6,040 nt of DNA from Actinomycetota bacterium (GTDB taxonomy: Bacteria > Actinomycetota > Actinomycetes > UBA12327): assembly GCA_026392555.1 (NCBI GenBank), contig JAPLBW010000184.1, positions 1 to 6,040 on the forward strand, given 5' to 3'. Below the pieces are notes generated by a model. The model made no database searches, was not told the origin of the DNA, and worked only from the letters and a program-made list of their open reading frames with translations. Positions 4,655 through 6,040 of the stretch are shown piece by piece. The position numbers were made by a program, and so were the translations under genes. Numbering within the stretch: position 1 is the stretch's first letter; each line of letters opens with the position of its first letter.

Positions 4655-6040
4655 CCTAGTTCTTGCAGAACGAGCTCACGCACGCGGGCTGCATCGGCTT
4701 GGCCCTTCGTGGCCTTCATCACCGATCCAACTAAGGCACCAGCAGCCGCGACTTTGCCATCGCGAATCTTTTGGGCGGCATCGGGATCAGCCTCGATGGC
4801 GGCCTTGATGGCTTCGAGCAAAGCGCTGTCATCCGAAACAATCTGCAAGCCACGGGAATCAGCGACCGCTGCTGGCTCGCCCTCGCCGGCCAGCACACCG
4901 TCAATGACCTGGCGAGCCAACTTGTCGTTGAGTCGACCTGATTGAACGAGTCCTTCCAGATCCGCGACCTGCTGTGCGGTGATTGCCAGCGATTCCAACT
5001 CCACGCCTTCGTCATTGGCTCGACGCGCCAGCTCACCCAGCCACCACTTGCGAGAAGCAGCCGGATCCGCGCCTTCGGCAATCGTGGCCAGAACAAGATC
5101 GAGAGCGCCGGCGTTAATGACGGACTGCATTTCCTTTTCGCTGATCCCCCACTCCTCGCGCAATCGCTTACTGCGTTCAGCAGGAGGTTCAGGAAGTTGG
5201 GCACGCAGCTGCTCAATCCACTCCGCAGAAGGGGCAACCGGGACCAAGTCAGGCTCAGGGAAATAGCGGTAGTCCTCAGCGTCGGACTTCACCCGACCAC
5301 TCGTGGTGACTCCGGTGTCCTCATGCCAGTGCCTAGTTTCTTGAATGATCGCGGTGCCGGCGGTGAGAAGTGCGGCTTGTCGTTGCATTTCGTAGCGGAT
5401 GGCCCGCTCGACCGAGCGCAAGGAGTTGACGTTCTTGGTCTCGGTGCGGGTGCCTAGCGGCGCATCAGCCGAGGCTCGCAGCGACAAGTTGACGTCACAC
5501 CGCAATGAACCTTGTTCCATCTTGACGTCAGAAACACCCAGCCCGCGCAAGAGTTCACGCAAAGCTCCCACGTAGGCCTTGGCTACTTCCGGTGCGTACT
5601 TTCCGGCGCCTTCCAAGGGCTTCGTCACGATTTCAATCAAGGGAATGCCCGCGCGGTTGTAGTCCACCAGCGAGAAATCGGCGCCGTGGATTCGACCCGT
5701 TGAGCCTCCCACGTGAAGCGACTTGCCGGTGTCTTCTTCCATGTGGGCTCGTTCGATTTCCACCCGGAAGGTTCGGGTGCCCTCATCGGTTTCAACATCC
5801 ACATCGAGGTAGCCCTCGTAACAAATCGGTTCGTCGTATTGCGAGGTCTGGAAGTTCTTGGGCATGTCTGGGTAGAAATAGTTCTTACGTGCGAACCTGC
5901 ACCACGAAGCAATAGAACAGTTCAGTGCTAATCCGATCCGAATCGCGGGCTCAACAGCCGTACCGTTGACGACAGGTAACGAACCGGGCAGACCAAGACA
6001 CGTGGGACACACTTGCGTGTTGGGCTCGGCGCCAAACTCC
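4648..6040 (-). CDS. gatB: Asp-tRNA(Asn)/Glu-tRNA(Gln) amidotransferase subunit B (N-terminus off right edge)
   Basis: GatB binds the misacylated tRNA and, with GatA (glutaminase) and GatC, converts Glu-tRNA(Gln) or Asp-tRNA(Asn) to the amide; it carries the kinase site that activates the acyl group. 463 residues are visible and about 35-45 are missing. The frame is open to the window edge and begins EFGAEPNTQVCPTCLGLPGSLP, so the GTG at 6012 is internal, not a start. Seen in order: CPTCLG (part of the zinc-type Cys set), ARKNYFYPDMPKNFQ, the PET112 signature region DYNRAGIPLIEIVTKP, MEQGSLRCDVNLSLR, GTRTETKNVNSLR and EDYRYFPEPDL. The C-terminal helical/YqeY-type tail is KWWLGELAR ... LNDKLARQVIDGVL ... 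GALVGSVMKATKGQAD. TAA is at 4648-4650. gatA and gatC are probably further right. Its presence implies indirect synthesis of Gln-tRNA and/or Asn-tRNA, the norm in actinobacteria. It overlaps the reductase gene by 7 bases, tail to tail. Confidence 0.97.
   Translation of the reverse strand, partial: EFGAEPNTQVCPTCLGLPGSLPVVNGTAVEPAIRIGLALNCSIASWCRFARKNYFYPDMPKNFQTSQYDEPICYEGYLDVDVETDEGTRTFRVEIERAHMEEDTGKSLHVGGSTGRIHGADFSLVDYNRAGIPLIEIVTKPLEGAGKYAPEVAKAYVGALRELLRGLGVSDVKMEQGSLRCDVNLSLRASADAPLGTRTETKNVNSLRSVERAIRYEMQRQAALLTAGTAIIQETRHWHEDTGVTTSGRVKSDAEDYRYFPEPDLVPVAPSAEWIEQLRAQLPEPPAERSKRLREEWGISEKEMQSVINAGALDLVLATIAEGADPAASRKWWLGELARRANDEGVELESLAITAQQVADLEGLVQSGRLNDKLARQVIDGVLAGEGEPAAVADSRGLQIVSDDSALLEAIKAAIEADPDAAQKIRDGKVAAAGALVGSVMKATKGQADAARVRELVLQELGQ

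Noticed and set aside
4659..4671. GTTCT-TGC-AGAAC hairpin near the end of gatB as a terminator
   Set aside because: Only five pairs, AT-rich, inside gatB coding sequence and without a T-run on either strand.
6010..6012. GTG as the start of gatB
   Set aside because: The frame stays open to the window edge and the upstream residues EFGAEPNTQ are conserved GatB sequence, so this is an internal valine.
1..6040. CRISPR arrays, tRNA/rRNA genes, transposons, toxin-antitoxin or defence genes
   Set aside because: I found no repeated spacer pattern, tRNA-like fold, inverted terminal repeats or recognisable defence or mobile-element proteins. The window is almost fully covered by housekeeping genes.

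Overview
The window looks like a moderate-GC actinobacterial chromosome. The protein sequences (IlvB, IlvD, GatB) are of actinobacterial type. The order gatB ... ilvB on one strand resembles the gat/ilvBNC neighbourhood of mycobacteria and corynebacteria. Two start sites appear leaderless (a TANNNT box 6-7 bases before ATG), which is also common in that phylum. Nothing points to a plasmid, phage or transposon. This is core metabolism, and I found no new multi-gene system.

Layout, left to right. (1) 1-646, minus: the N-terminal third of ilvB, the acetolactate synthase large subunit, running off the left edge. (2) 647-797: a classical amino-acid attenuator in front of ilvB. It has a 19-residue leader peptide rich in Val/Leu/Ile (738-797), an overlapping hairpin (717-750) and an intrinsic terminator (688-715 plus T-run). 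(3) 841-2437, minus: ilvD, dihydroxyacid dehydratase, broken near residue 70 by what looks like a deletion of about 86 bases plus frameshift. (4) 2447-2737, minus: a small two-helix membrane protein of LapA type. (5) 2748-3656, minus: a D-isomer-specific 2-hydroxyacid dehydrogenase. (6) 3657-3712: a short divergent intergenic region with two apparent leaderless promoters and a palindrome. (7) 3713-4654, plus: an aldo/keto reductase, the only plus-strand gene. (8) 4648-6040, minus: gatB, missing its N-terminus at the right edge and overlapping the reductase tail-to-tail by 7 bases.

How it works together: the 2-hydroxyacid dehydrogenase, LapA-like and ilvD genes are separated by only 9-10 bases, with Shine-Dalgarno sequences overlapping the preceding stop codons, so they read as one operon. 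IlvB and IlvD catalyse the first and third common steps of valine/isoleucine synthesis. The ilvB leader would let transcription into ilvB (and probably ilvN-ilvC beyond the edge) rise when charged branched-chain tRNAs are scarce. The broken ilvD is the main puzzle: the rest of the gene is well conserved, so the lesion is either recent or a sequencing/assembly artefact.
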